Assembly: GCA_947499565.1 (NCBI GenBank)
Contig: CANMOV010000002.1
Coordinates: forward strand, 62,001-126,000
DNA: 64,000 bases
Direction: 5' to 3'
Source: an uncultured Croceitalea sp.
GTDB taxonomy: Bacteria; Bacteroidota; Bacteroidia; Flavobacteriales; Flavobacteriaceae
Shown here: in pieces, positions 44,009 through 53,888 of the stretch
How positions within the stretch are numbered: position 1 is the first letter of the stretch
How the letters are laid out: every line of letters starts with the position of its first letter
Program-made: the position numbers and the translations under genes
Notes under the pieces: generated by a model
What the model was told of the DNA's origin: nothing
Seen by the model: only the letters and a program-made list of their open reading frames with translations
Database searches by the model: none

Positions 44009-44773
44009 CTAGTTGGTAAAAAAATGGAATTGTCTTGGGGTCAATTGAGTCATGCTCCTGAATTTTCGATTTAAATGACTTTGATCGGTGTAACCATTGT
44101 CAATGGCGATATGTGCCAATTTATCTTCATCTTTCATTATTGAGGCCATGGCCCCATTAACCCTAAGTATGTTGACATACGATTTGACGGACTGCCCATA
44201 ATATTTTTTAAAAACCCGGGTCATATATACCGGATGTAAATTGAAATGCTTGGCCAGGTCTTTACTTTTTAAGCTTTCATTATAGGAAGTGTCCAATATG
44301 GTTTTAAGGTCTAATAGCCATTCCGGAGGGTACTTATACTTGGCTACTTCATTTTTTTTGTTCGAACAATAACCAATAAATTCATTTAAACTATTGAGCT
44401 GCTCCTTTTTATCTTGAGAGGTCAATATTTTTTCTAAAAAGAAATAATTGCCAATAGGGTGTAACCAATTCCATTCTTTAAGCTCATCTTGCACATTTTG
44501 TTTTAATTCATTTTCCGCATTGATATAGACACATATAATGGTGCTATCAGTTGCATAAACATTCTTGTGAATGGTATTGGCAGGTTTGATGATGATATTG
44601 GCAATGCCCCCTAAAGCCTCGTTATTGTTAACAGTTTCGTTTACAAAACCTTTTAGGACAAAACTTATGGCGGTGTTGTCATGACTATGATTGGGCATAT
44701 AACATCCTTCCCTATAAGTTGCTTTTGTAATAGTAAGTAAATCGTTATCTGCTATAAGTGATTTGTGGATCAT
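44009..44773 (-). CDS. AraC-family transcriptional regulator (cupin sensor domain)
   Basis: 254 residues, ATG at 44771-44773. The N-terminal cupin-like sensor domain (about 15-95; YMPNHSHDNTAISFVLKG) is followed by a linker and a C-terminal AraC/XylS pair of helix-turn-helix motifs (about 155-254). The latter shows SKDLAKHFNLHPVYMTRVFKKYYGQSVKSYVN and IAIDNGYTDQSHLNRKFRSMTQLTPRQF. It lies 70 bp upstream of the serine hydrolase gene on the same strand and could regulate it. The ligand is unknown. Confidence 0.88.
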   Translation of the reverse strand: MIHKSLIADNDLLTITKATYREGCYMPNHSHDNTAISFVLKGFVNETVNNNEALGGIANIIIKPANTIHKNVYATDSTIICVYINAENELKQNVQDELKEWNWLHPIGNYFFLEKILTSQDKKEQLNSLNEFIGYCSNKKNEVAKYKYPPEWLLDLKTILDTSYNESLKSKDLAKHFNLHPVYMTRVFKKYYGQSVKSYVNILRVNGAMASIMKDEDKLAHIAIDNGYTDQSHLNRKFRSMTQLTPRQFHFFTN

Positions 44774-45031
44774 GTGGTCAATTTTATCTGTAGTTGAATG
44801 TCAAATTAATCTGAAGTTAATTTCTTTTGAAGGACTCCAATAAGTTTGGAATGTTACATAATATGTCTTTTAACTGGACAAAATTTGGAGCGAGCATATA
44901 AACTCTCAATTGAGTTCCTAGATTAATTGAACAATTGATTGTCGGTTAATTACAATTACGTTGAGAATTTATCCTATAAGACCCTTTACATTGTTTACTT
45001 AATTTTATGGCATGGGGGTATTTCGGTTACA

Positions 45032-46024
45032 TTAATTGAGATTTTTTACATATTCTATAGGAGTTTGATTGGTCAAAGTCTTGAAGAAACGGATAAAGGC
45101 ACTACTCTCCGAGAACCCCAACAAATAACTTATTTCATCAACAGACTTTTGATTCTCTTCCAAATAGGTTTTTGACAGCTTCAATTGAAGCTCATATTCT
45201 ACCTTTTTAAAAGTGGTATTTAAAATGTTTAGCTTTCGCTGAAGACTTCTTTTTGAAAGATTCAATGCGGCCGCAGCCTTTTCAACAGAAATTCTTTCGG
45301 GTTTGTGGTTTAGAATTACTTTTTTCAATTGATAAATCAATTCTTCTTCGGTATTTAAATCTTGTATTTCTTTCTCTACTTTCTGCTTTATGCTTTCAAG
45401 AAGTCCGAATTCAATTGGTTTTGAATAATCGTTGAAAATTCTTTTCTCGAAGATTATCTCTGTTTGTTTGGATTCAAAAATGAGACTGCAATTGAATAAT
45501 CTGTAATAGGTATTTAAATTTTTTGGTCGTTCCGTATGAAAATAAACTTTTGATGGGTAATAGGTTTTTCCAGTGTAAGTAATCAATGATTTTAAACACG
45601 AAAGTAGCGTCAAATCCAATATCTGTCTTTTCGCAAATTTCTGTCGTATGGCCCAATTAGGACTTTCTTCAAATACTACGGAATAGTTGCTATCATTTTT
45701 TATCATTCTACATTCCAAAGCATCGCTAATCAATTTTGAATAGTACACAGCATTTTCAAAGGCTTCTTCAAGTGTTTCACTATACTCCATAATCGTATCA
45801 ACATACTTGGTGGCATCTAAAACCATTTGTTCGCCTATATGCAGTCCTAAGTGCGCGTCATCCAACTCTTGCCCAATATGGTTCAATAGTTTGACAACTT
45901 CTTCATAGGTTACAAATTTTTGATTTTTTGACAAAGTGAATTCACGTTCCAACTCATCATAATCAGCGCCATTTGAAACAGCGAATGCAATGAAATCGGT
46001 AATGATTTTTGAAGAAAAATACAT
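45032..46024 (-). CDS. AraC-family regulator with arabinose-binding-like N-domain
   Basis: 330 residues from the ATG at 46022-46024 (a TTG 18 bp upstream would add six residues). The N-terminal 200 residues match the Arabinose_bd/OruR-type sensor (DAHLGLHIGEQMV). The C-terminal HTH_18 domain (about 240-330) has ISVEKAAAALNLSKRSLQRKLN and YLLGFSESSAFIRFFKTLTNQTPIEYV. It diverges from the membrane protein/DUF1801 pair at 46107, which it probably controls. Confidence 0.86.
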   Translation of the reverse strand: MYFSSKIITDFIAFAVSNGADYDELEREFTLSKNQKFVTYEEVVKLLNHIGQELDDAHLGLHIGEQMVLDATKYVDTIMEYSETLEEAFENAVYYSKLISDALECRMIKNDSNYSVVFEESPNWAIRQKFAKRQILDLTLLSCLKSLITYTGKTYYPSKVYFHTERPKNLNTYYRLFNCSLIFESKQTEIIFEKRIFNDYSKPIEFGLLESIKQKVEKEIQDLNTEEELIYQLKKVILNHKPERISVEKAAAALNLSKRSLQRKLNILNTTFKKVEYELQLKLSKTYLEENQKSVDEISYLLGFSESSAFIRFFKTLTNQTPIEYVKNLN

Positions 46025-46071
46025 AAGATAAAGATGGCACAAAATGTCAATCTAAGATACTCGTACTCCTT

Positions 46072-46079
46072 TAGTTTTG
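46072..46079 (+). promoter_or_regulatory. Candidate -7 box for the 46107 operon
   Basis: TAGTTTTG matches TAnnTTTG exactly and lies 27 bp before the ATG at 46107. It overlaps a potential TTG start (46077), which supports choosing the later ATG as the real start. Confidence 0.4.
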
Positions 46080-46106
46080 AAAGTAATAAATAGAAAAAAA
46101 CATATA

Positions 46107-46508
46107 ATGAAGACTAAAAAATCAGTTTTGGCAATAGTGATTTTATTTGTATTGAGCAATTTACTGACCACCTTTTGGTATATGGTCACAGATGAGGCCA
46201 ATTATGTGCCGTTTAGAAGAAGCGAAGCAAACTACTTGGGCTTGATAATCAACCATTTGGTTTTCGTATTGGGCTTTGTCTATTTGTTCCCTTCATACAT
46301 AAAAGAGAAAAATACGAAGCCCAATGCTTTTTTATACGGGGTTATCGTGTCGTCCATAATGTTTATTCCAACTGGTTTGGTGGTACGAAGTATTTGGCAG
46401 GTCGATTTTGACTTGATTTTTTTGTTGAATACAATCGCCCACTTGGTCATAGGGGGTATTCTAGGTCTTGTTTTATATATAATCTATACCCATAAAAGAA
46501 AAGAATAG
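46107..46508 (+). CDS. Small integral membrane protein
   Basis: 133 residues from the ATG at 46107. Four hydrophobic segments are visible (about 6-24, 42-60, 71-90, 100-122), with short polar loops and a basic C-terminus (THKRKE). I do not recognise the family; it resembles DUF1761/DUF6789-type four-helix proteins. The DUF1801 gene starts 1 bp after its stop, so they form an operon, divergent from an AraC-type regulator. Confidence 0.7.
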   Translation: MKTKKSVLAIVILFVLSNLLTTFWYMVTDEANYVPFRRSEANYLGLIINHLVFVLGFVYLFPSYIKEKNTKPNAFLYGVIVSSIMFIPTGLVVRSIWQVDFDLIFLLNTIAHLVIGGILGLVLYIIYTHKRKE

Positions 46509-46509
46509 T

Positions 46510-46863
46510 ATGGTGTCCATTAAAAGTAAAGAGATTGAAGATTATGTCAATGGACTGACCGATTTACAAAAAGAATTGGTTCTGGCCATTCGTGATGCAG
46601 TACTTTCTGCGGATGAACGCATACAAGAAAGCATCAAATGGAGCAGTATCGCCTTTTTTAACAAAAAAAATATTTGTGGTTTTCGTGTTGCTAAGGCACA
46701 TGTTACCCTCTTGTTTATGGAAGGAGCTTCTTTGAGCGATACTTATAACATTTTACAGGGAAATGGTGCTAAAGCACGAATCTATAAACTTACTAATGTC
46801 TCTGAAATCAATTCGAAGGCATTGGCCGAGTTGGTCAACGAAAGTCTAGATAAGGGGATGTGA
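46510..46863 (+). CDS. DUF1801 domain protein
   Basis: 117 residues, ATG at 46510. It matches the YdhG-type DUF1801 fold: VNGLTDLQKELVLAIRDAVLSADERIQESIKWSSIAFF (in two pieces), followed by FRVAKAHVTLLFMEG and YKLTNVSEINSKALAELV. The function is unknown. It follows the membrane protein gene by 1 bp. A longer relative is at 2607-3065. Confidence 0.82.
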   Translation: MVSIKSKEIEDYVNGLTDLQKELVLAIRDAVLSADERIQESIKWSSIAFFNKKNICGFRVAKAHVTLLFMEGASLSDTYNILQGNGAKARIYKLTNVSEINSKALAELVNESLDKGM

Positions 46864-46889
46864 ACCATCATCTATAAAACAATGTGAAA

Positions 46890-48380
46890 TTAATGATGAT
46901 GGCCCCATCTAGCTAATTTTTTATAGGCGTCAGTATTTTTTAAGGCATGCATATTTTCGTCTTCCAATAGTTCGTCACCATCTGTGAAACCTAAATTAAC
47001 TGCTCGTTCCAGTAACCTCTCAGCTTTGACATTATCTCCGTCTTTTGCACTCATTGAGGCTAGATAATAAAGTGGAAAATCTTTGAATGTATTATTTTCA
47101 TAGGCACTCGTAAGATTAATTTTAGCTTCTTCGTACTTTTTCAATTTGAACTGTGATTTCCCTAAAAAATAACGGGCAATGAGATTATTGGAATTCAAAC
47201 CCAATAATTTTTCTGTAGTTTTTTCCATTGAAGGCCAGTCATTTTCAAAATAAGACTTACGGAGGTCACCTCTTAATTTGTCTACATATTCGTAAATGGT
47301 ACTTTCCAATTCTTCTCCTACCTCATCTGCCACACCGCCCTTGTTTGCTAAAACAACTAAACCTATACCTTCGTTTGGTAGTGCCGATACATATGCGCTA
47401 TGGCCATCGGCGCCACCTGTATGATAAATTTTATAACCAAAATCCTCTTTTTTAATAAACCATCCCAAGCCAACAAATCCATTTAAATTGGAATCTAAAT
47501 TTACTACTGGTTTATGTGATAGTTGAATCAATTCTGGTGCTATGAGGTTATTGCCAGTGTTACGTATTTGAAATTGTAGGCTGATAAATTTGGCCATTTC
47601 CTCAACATTTGAGGTAAGGCCACCACCACCCCAAATTTCGCCAATCTCCCATCTGTCTCGTGGACTTTCGGCATTATCAGTTTTCCAATAATGTGTAGCC
47701 TCATAAAGATCATTTGGTTTATTAATGGCATAGGTATTGGCCATTTCGAGTTTTTCAAACAAATCGGACTTCATTAGGTCCTCCAATTTTTTTTCAGTTA
47801 TGGTTTCAAGAACGTAGCCCACTAAATGCATGCCCAATGTCGAGTAATTGTAACCAAGTCCCGGTTCATAGAGCAGTTCGGTTCGCGATAGCCCTTCAAG
47901 AAGTTCTTTTTCAGTATAGGCCTTGGGTACGCTTGACCCTTCAATATCAATTCGGTTTACAGGCTCTTTGGGCAGCCCTGACGAATGCGACAGTAAGTGG
48001 TTTAAAGTTATTGGAATTCTTGACTTTGGAATATTAATATTAGGGATATATGTGTTTATGGGGGCATACAAATCTATGTGACCTTGCTCATAAAGTTTTA
48101 GGGTTAGCATCGCCAGTATAGGTTTTGAAACCGAAGCCAATTGAAAACCTGTTTTTTTTGATACAGGTGTTTTCTCGTTCTTATCGGCAAAGCCATATGA
48201 TAGTTCGTATGCAAGTTGATTGCCGACCACAATACCGACTGCCACACCTGGAATATTATAGTTTTTAATATTCATTCTGATAACAGAATCGAGATTGTCT
48301 TTATGAATAAAATACTCTTGGGAACAACTTATAAAAGAAATAAAGAAAATGGTGAAAAGGGAAACTATCTGTTTAAACAT
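46890..48380 (-). CDS. Class C beta-lactamase-fold serine hydrolase with TPR-like C-terminus
   Basis: 496 residues, ATG at 48378-48380, signal peptide with lipobox-like ISCS (Cys19). The S-x-x-K motif is Ser83-Val-Ser-Lys86 (FQLASVSKPI). The second motif reads YST (YNYSTLGMHLVGY) instead of YSN, so the usual Asn is replaced by Thr. HTGG (YKIYHTGGADGHSAY) fills the third motif. Residues about 380-490 are TPR-like (NDWPSMEKTTEKLLGLNS, ARYFLGKSQFKLKKYEEAKI). The protein ends in HHH. The activity of the YST variant is uncertain. Confidence 0.85.
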   Translation of the reverse strand: MFKQIVSLFTIFFISFISCSQEYFIHKDNLDSVIRMNIKNYNIPGVAVGIVVGNQLAYELSYGFADKNEKTPVSKKTGFQLASVSKPILAMLTLKLYEQGHIDLYAPINTYIPNINIPKSRIPITLNHLLSHSSGLPKEPVNRIDIEGSSVPKAYTEKELLEGLSRTELLYEPGLGYNYSTLGMHLVGYVLETITEKKLEDLMKSDLFEKLEMANTYAINKPNDLYEATHYWKTDNAESPRDRWEIGEIWGGGGLTSNVEEMAKFISLQFQIRNTGNNLIAPELIQLSHKPVVNLDSNLNGFVGLGWFIKKEDFGYKIYHTGGADGHSAYVSALPNEGIGLVVLANKGGVADEVGEELESTIYEYVDKLRGDLRKSYFENDWPSMEKTTEKLLGLNSNNLIARYFLGKSQFKLKKYEEAKINLTSAYENNTFKDFPLYYLASMSAKDGDNVKAERLLERAVNLGFTDGDELLEDENMHALKNTDAYKKLARWGHHH

Positions 48381-48953
48381 GGTTATTTTATTTAAATACT
48401 ATTCTTATCATTCTAGCTTAAAATCCTAAGCTTTCTATAATTATTATGGATACTTAGTCTCTTCTTAAATGTTGATGTTAGCTCGGTATATAATTCTATT
48501 AAAGTAAAAATGAAATTTTCAGAGTAAAGTCTGATTATTCTTATATCTAAGAAGTTTTGTAAAGAAGGGGAGGTGTAAAGATAATATTAAGTAAAATATT
48601 TTAAAATCTGGTTTATAAAAAAAAGAATTATTAAATTATAAGACCCTCAATTTAAAATACTTACGAAATTTTTTTGATGAAGATTGCAAATTAAAATTCA
48701 TCTATTATTAATTTGGTTCGGGGGTTTTGTTAACTCTTATAAGAATTAACAAAATAAATATTTAAAACATCTTCTTTTACTGCTTAATTATAATTTGAAC
48801 GGGAATTAGGAGGGTCATAACATTACTTCTTTTAGACATAAAATTCCATTGAGTTTTGTTCTCATTTGTAAAGTGATTTTTGAATTAGCACGAATCCTTT
48901 TCCTGTTCTATTATAATTGACTAACTACATAATACTAACTTAAATTTAAATGT
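48381..48953. other. 573-bp region upstream of the SusC gene
   Basis: AT-rich DNA between the divergent serine hydrolase and SusC genes. I see no ORF, tRNA or strong hairpin. It must carry the SusC promoter, but no sequence with both -33 and -7 boxes at correct spacing was convincing. Confidence 0.6.
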
Positions 48954-51900
48954 ATGAAGGTAATTAATTACTGGACAACTTTAGTGATTTTGATGTTTGG
49001 AATAACATCTACACTAGCTCAAAACAAAACCATTCGTGGTTCGGTAACAGATTCAGAAGGGATTCCATTACCAGGAGTCAATGTATTAATAAAAGGAACT
49101 GTTACAGGAACACAAACAGATTTTGACGGAAACTACTCAATTAGCGCAGCACAAGGACAAGTATTAGTTTTTTCCTACATAGGGCAGCAGACAATTGAAA
49201 TGGCCGTTGGAGCTTCAAATACTTTAGATGTACGAATGCAGGAAGATGCGCAAGCTTTGGAAGAGGTAATAGTGACTGCCCAAGGTGTTAAAAGGGAAGT
49301 TAGGTCTCTGGGCTACTCCGTAAGTGAAATTAACAATGATGAGATAGAAGATAGGCCTGATGGAGATTTGGCACGTGTTCTAAGAGGAAAAGCTGCAGGG
49401 GTGAATATAACGGCGACAAATGGCGTTTCTGGATCAGGAACTAATATTGTTATAAGAGGGTTTACTTCTATAACGGGAAGTAACCAACCTCTTTTTGTTG
49501 TAAATGGTGTTCCTTTTGATGGAGGCGCAAATTCACAAAATGCCTTTTTTGATAATATAACGGAATCTAGTAGGTTTTTAGATTTAGACCCAAATAGTAT
49601 AGAATCGGTAAACGTATTAAAGGGTTTAAGCGCTTCTGTGTTATATGGTGAGCGAGGAAGAAACGGTGTTATTTTAATTACCACTAAAAATGCAAGTGAT
49701 GGTTCGGCCAAAAGGAAAAATGAAATAACAGTATCACAATCAATGTTTTTTAATGAAGCAATCCTTCCAAAATTCCAAAATGGATATGGAGGAGGTTTTC
49801 ATCAAAATTTTGGGTTTTTCTTTAGTAATCATGGAGCCTCATTTGATTCGAATGAATTGAGTAATCAAACATTAGAAAATAATAGTTTATTTATTAGAAG
49901 AGAAGGTGGAGTGGCAATACTTCAAAATCCACTATCACAATTAGCAGATCCGACTTTAGCAATAGGTTTTGAAGATATCGCTAATTCAGAATATCCTTAT
50001 AAACCATATAATAGTGTTGAGCCATTCTTTAATACAGGCCTCATTACATCTACCTCAGTCGGAATTTCAGGGGGAAATGAGGGTATTAGCTATAATGCAA
50101 ATTATGGGTACTTAGAAGATGAAGGATTTACTCCAGGTAATACTTTAAGAAGAAATACTTTTGGTGTTGGAGGTCGAGCAAAGTTATCAAATAATTTTAC
50201 TGTAAATGCTAATATTAACTTTTCAACCACATCTTATAAAACCCCACCTGTGGCAGCGTCTGGAGGTAGTGGTAGTGTAAGTAGTGGTGGTTCTGTATTT
50301 GGCGATATTCTTTATACTCCAAGGAGTGTAGATTTGTTTGGACTTCCATTTCAAGCTCTGGATGGTAGAAGTGTATATTATCGATCTGGCAATGATATTC
50401 AAAACCCTCGTTGGACCATAAATAATTCAAAAGTTACTCAAGATACGGATAGGGTTTTTGGAAATTTTAATCTATCATATGGTATAAACGATTGGTTAAA
50501 CCTAGTTTATCGATTAGGAATTGATACCTATACGGAATTCAACACCTATGGTCAGAATCGGGGAGGTGTTGATGGAGACGTGACGGGTATTTATAGAACA
50601 ATAACTGCAAAAAATAGAATTTGGGATCATAGTTTTCTAATTAATGTAGATAAAAACTTAAATAAAGACTTGAATTTAAAGGCCATATTAGGAGCTACAA
50701 GTAGAAGAGATTTATATCAACAAGATGGAGTGGAAAGTACCAATCAAATCGTATTTGGAATTTTAGAGCATTTTAATTTTGTAAATAGCGCTACTGCTGG
50801 CAGCTTTTTTAGTGGAGGATCTTTAGGACTTAAATCAGAGGTCAATACTCTAGGTGTTTATGCTGATGCTACTTTAGGGTACAAAAATTTTCTTTATTTA
50901 AACGGCGCAGTAAGAACTGATTGGACATCAACACTTGAAAGAGCAAACCAATCCATTACTTATCCTGGGGTTAGTTTATCATTTATACCTACTTCAGCTT
51001 TTGAAGGTCTTAGCTCAGATAAGGGACTGAACTATTTAAAAGTTCGATTAGGATATGGTACTTCAGCTGGATTTCCATTGCCTTATGGAACGAGAAATAC
51101 ATTGGCGTTAAATTCAAGACTTTTTGTCGATAGGACAGCTAATGTAATATCCTCAAATGCCGTATCCAATAGATTGGGTAATGAAGGTTTAAGGCCAGAG
51201 ACAGTTAATGAAATTGAAGTAGGTATTGATAGTAAGTTTTTTAATAATAGATTGGGAATTAATGCTAGTGTATTTAAAAGAAACTCTAATGACTTAATAA
51301 CGGATCAAGCATTAGATCCATCATCTGGGTTTACAGTTACTAGAATCAATGCCGGGGAATTAGAAACAAGAGGAGTAGAAGTTGATTTTGATATTACGCC
51401 TGTAAGAAATGAAAACTTTAAATGGGCTTTGAGTGGTAATTTTTATGCAGACGAAAGCGAAGTTCTTAGTTTACCTGAAGGAACTGAGCAAATAGTCTTG
51501 ACCCCTTCACTTGCTGGTAATGCGGCAAATTACGCAGTAGTGGGTCAACCTTATGGTGTTTTGTTAGGTTCAAAAGTTCAACGCACTAATGGTCAGCTTA
51601 CGGTAAATAGTAATGGTGATTATATTACTGGCCAAAGTTCAACCGAAATTATTGGTGACCCAAACCCAGATTGGATAGGAACTCTTAATAACTTGATTAA
51701 CTATAAAGGATTTTCTTTTAATATGAGTTGGCAATACCGACATGGTGGGGATATTTTCTCAACCACAGCAGCAACATTAGTTGGTCGAGGAGTTGTTTCT
51801 GCTGATGGTGAACCAGATAGAGAAAGTACATATGTTCTTCCAGGAGTTAAGCAAGATGGTTCCCCAAATGACATACAGTTAACAACAACTAGAATATATT

Positions 51901-52199
51901 TTAATAACCTTTTTGGAGGCGCAAATGAACTAAGCATTTTTGATGGCACCACTTTACGTTTAAATGAAGTGAGTGTCGGCTATGCAATGTCGAAAAAGAT
52001 GCTGGAAAAAACACCATTTGGAAGTTTGACACTTACGTTATCTGGTTCAAATTTATGGTATAAGGCATTTAATTTTCCAGATAATGTTAGATATGACACG
52101 AACAGTAGTAGCACTGGTGTAGGTAATGGACAAGGAATTGATTTCATAACCGGACCTAGTTCCAGAAGATATGGATTGACTCTAAAAGCTTCATTCTAG
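48954..52199 (+). CDS. SusC/RagA-type TonB-linked outer membrane protein
   Basis: 1081 residues, ATG at 48954, signal peptide to about TLAQ (residue 23). A carboxypeptidase-regulatory-like domain (about 26-100; TIRGSVTDSEGIPLPGVNVLIKG) precedes the TonB-box-like EEVIVTAQGVKREVRSLGYS. A plug domain (about 115-240; DLARVLRGKAAGVNIT, ESVNVLKGLSASVLYGERGRNGVI) follows, then a large beta-barrel ending in RYGLTLKASF. It imports oligomers across the outer membrane with TonB energy and the SusD lid. The SusD gene follows 20 bp later. Confidence 0.95.
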   Translation: MKVINYWTTLVILMFGITSTLAQNKTIRGSVTDSEGIPLPGVNVLIKGTVTGTQTDFDGNYSISAAQGQVLVFSYIGQQTIEMAVGASNTLDVRMQEDAQALEEVIVTAQGVKREVRSLGYSVSEINNDEIEDRPDGDLARVLRGKAAGVNITATNGVSGSGTNIVIRGFTSITGSNQPLFVVNGVPFDGGANSQNAFFDNITESSRFLDLDPNSIESVNVLKGLSASVLYGERGRNGVILITTKNASDGSAKRKNEITVSQSMFFNEAILPKFQNGYGGGFHQNFGFFFSNHGASFDSNELSNQTLENNSLFIRREGGVAILQNPLSQLADPTLAIGFEDIANSEYPYKPYNSVEPFFNTGLITSTSVGISGGNEGISYNANYGYLEDEGFTPGNTLRRNTFGVGGRAKLSNNFTVNANINFSTTSYKTPPVAASGGSGSVSSGGSVFGDILYTPRSVDLFGLPFQALDGRSVYYRSGNDIQNPRWTINNSKVTQDTDRVFGNFNLSYGINDWLNLVYRLGIDTYTEFNTYGQNRGGVDGDVTGIYRTITAKNRIWDHSFLINVDKNLNKDLNLKAILGATSRRDLYQQDGVESTNQIVFGILEHFNFVNSATAGSFFSGGSLGLKSEVNTLGVYADATLGYKNFLYLNGAVRTDWTSTLERANQSITYPGVSLSFIPTSAFEGLSSDKGLNYLKVRLGYGTSAGFPLPYGTRNTLALNSRLFVDRTANVISSNAVSNRLGNEGLRPETVNEIEVGIDSKFFNNRLGINASVFKRNSNDLITDQALDPSSGFTVTRINAGELETRGVEVDFDITPVRNENFKWALSGNFYADESEVLSLPEGTEQIVLTPSLAGNAANYAVVGQPYGVLLGSKVQRTNGQLTVNSNGDYITGQSSTEIIGDPNPDWIGTLNNLINYKGFSFNMSWQYRHGGDIFSTTAATLVGRGVVSADGEPDRESTYVLPGVKQDGSPNDIQLTTTRIYFNNLFGGANELSIFDGTTLRLNEVSVGYAMSKKMLEKTPFGSLTLTLSGSNLWYKAFNFPDNVRYDTNSSSTGVGNGQGIDFITGPSSRRYGLTLKASF

Positions 52200-52219
52200 T
52201 AATTTCAAAATAAAATATT

Positions 52220-53878
52220 ATGTATAAAAAAATAAAAAACAAATTAGTAGTATATACTTTATTTACAGCTTTTTTTTCCATCATGTCATGTGAAACAACT
52301 CAACTGGAAATATTGGACAGTCCAAATGCTGTGGCACCACAACAATCGGATATAGATTTCTTTTTGAATAGTATTCAGCTTGCAACTATGAACATGCTCG
52401 ATGGAAGTCCTTTGGACAATTTAGAATTAAATCAAGTGGGAATGGAGTTAACAAGAGTTTTACATATGTTTGGTCCTATATACGAAAATGCATATACACC
52501 CGGAGCTTTGAATGGATCTTGGCGTGCAGTTTATTCTACAGCTTTGCCAGATATTAGGACTATGGTTCCTTTAGCAGAGGAGCAGGAATTGTATACTCAT
52601 GTAGGTATTGCAAAAGTACTGGAAAGTTACATGATGATGACAATGGTTGATTTTTTTGGTGATGTTCCTTATTCTGAAGCTACAAAAGGTGTTGAATTCC
52701 CAAACCCTAATGTTGATTCTGGAGCTGAAATATATGCACAAGTAGAGAACCTTTTAGATGAGGCGATATTAGATTTTCAAAAGAATGAAACAGCTAAGCC
52801 CAGTACTGATTTATTTTATGGTGGAGATGAAGCTAAATGGATTAAACTCGCAAATACGCTTAAATTAAAGATTTATCTTCAAACACGTTTGGTTGATAGT
52901 TCTGCGGGAAGTAAGATAAATTCTCTTCTAAGCGAAGGAAATCTAATTACATCTGAAGATGAGGATTTTGAGTTTAAATGGTCCACAAATGATACTAATC
53001 CCGACAGTAGACATCCTGAATTTTCACCAAATTTTGATAATGGAACAAGTGATTATATGAGTACATCGTTTTTATTTGAAATGGTAGAAGGGAAACCTGT
53101 TGAAGATCCTAGATGGCGCTATTATTTTTACCGACAAGTACTTGAAAATACAACTGACCCGAATGAACAGGCATGTATAACTCAATTCCCGCCTGCGCAT
53201 TATAGTTTTGATGATGTTTTCTGTAATTTTTCTAATGAAGGTTTTTGGGGTAGAAATCATGGCGACGCTAGTGGGATTCCACCAGATCGGGGTTTAAGAA
53301 CAACTTTTGGTTTATATCCAGTAGGAGGCCAGTTCGATGATAATTCGGGGAGTACAATTACTGGGCGAAATATTGGCTTGCAAGGAGCAGGAATTTCTCC
53401 AATTATTCTTTCGTCTTATGTAGATTTCATGTTGGCGGAATCGTCATTGATGCTAAATACAAACGGTGATGCTCGCATTTATTTAGAGAGTGCTATTCGA
53501 AAGTCAATGGATAAAGTTTTGAATTTTAGTCCGGCAAATGTAGATCAAGATTTAGCCCCCACTTCAGATGATGTTGATGCCTATGTTAGCGAGGTGTTAA
53601 ACTTATATGATGAAGCCCTTTCAACTGAGGATAAGCTAGAAGTGATAATCCAAGAATATGTTATTGCTTCTTTTGGTAACGGCGTAGAGCCTTATAATGC
53701 TTATCGGAGAACGGGAGCTCTTGATTTGCAACCGACAATCGTTTCAGAACCTGGACCTTTTATTAGATCACTTTTTTACCCTCAGGTATTTGCAGATGGA
53801 AACTCCAATGTAGAACAAAAAATGAATCAAGCTGTTCAAGTTTTTTGGGATAATAACCCAGCTGGATTTATCAACTAA
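52220..53878 (+). CDS. SusD/RagB-family nutrient-binding lipoprotein
   Basis: 552 residues, ATG at 52220. The signal peptide has lipobox FSIMSC, with the lipidated Cys at residue 24. The alpha-helical SusD fold is recognisable from the N-terminal LNSIQLATMNMLDGS and GALNGSWRAVYSTALPDIRTMV, the central VDFFGDVPYSEATKG and the C-terminal YNAYRRTGALDLQPTIV. The branch matches SusD-like_2 (PF12771). It is the surface-exposed ligand-binding lid of the SusC transporter. The third lipoprotein gene follows 10 bp later. Confidence 0.94.
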   Translation: MYKKIKNKLVVYTLFTAFFSIMSCETTQLEILDSPNAVAPQQSDIDFFLNSIQLATMNMLDGSPLDNLELNQVGMELTRVLHMFGPIYENAYTPGALNGSWRAVYSTALPDIRTMVPLAEEQELYTHVGIAKVLESYMMMTMVDFFGDVPYSEATKGVEFPNPNVDSGAEIYAQVENLLDEAILDFQKNETAKPSTDLFYGGDEAKWIKLANTLKLKIYLQTRLVDSSAGSKINSLLSEGNLITSEDEDFEFKWSTNDTNPDSRHPEFSPNFDNGTSDYMSTSFLFEMVEGKPVEDPRWRYYFYRQVLENTTDPNEQACITQFPPAHYSFDDVFCNFSNEGFWGRNHGDASGIPPDRGLRTTFGLYPVGGQFDDNSGSTITGRNIGLQGAGISPIILSSYVDFMLAESSLMLNTNGDARIYLESAIRKSMDKVLNFSPANVDQDLAPTSDDVDAYVSEVLNLYDEALSTEDKLEVIIQEYVIASFGNGVEPYNAYRRTGALDLQPTIVSEPGPFIRSLFYPQVFADGNSNVEQKMNQAVQVFWDNNPAGFIN

Positions 53879-53888
53879 AAAAAGAAAT

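Noticed and set aside
46865-46902. 8-bp inverted repeat CCATCATC/GATGATGG between convergent genes
   Set aside because: Loop of 22 bp, no T run and overlap with the His-rich end of the serine hydrolase gene; chance or weak structure.
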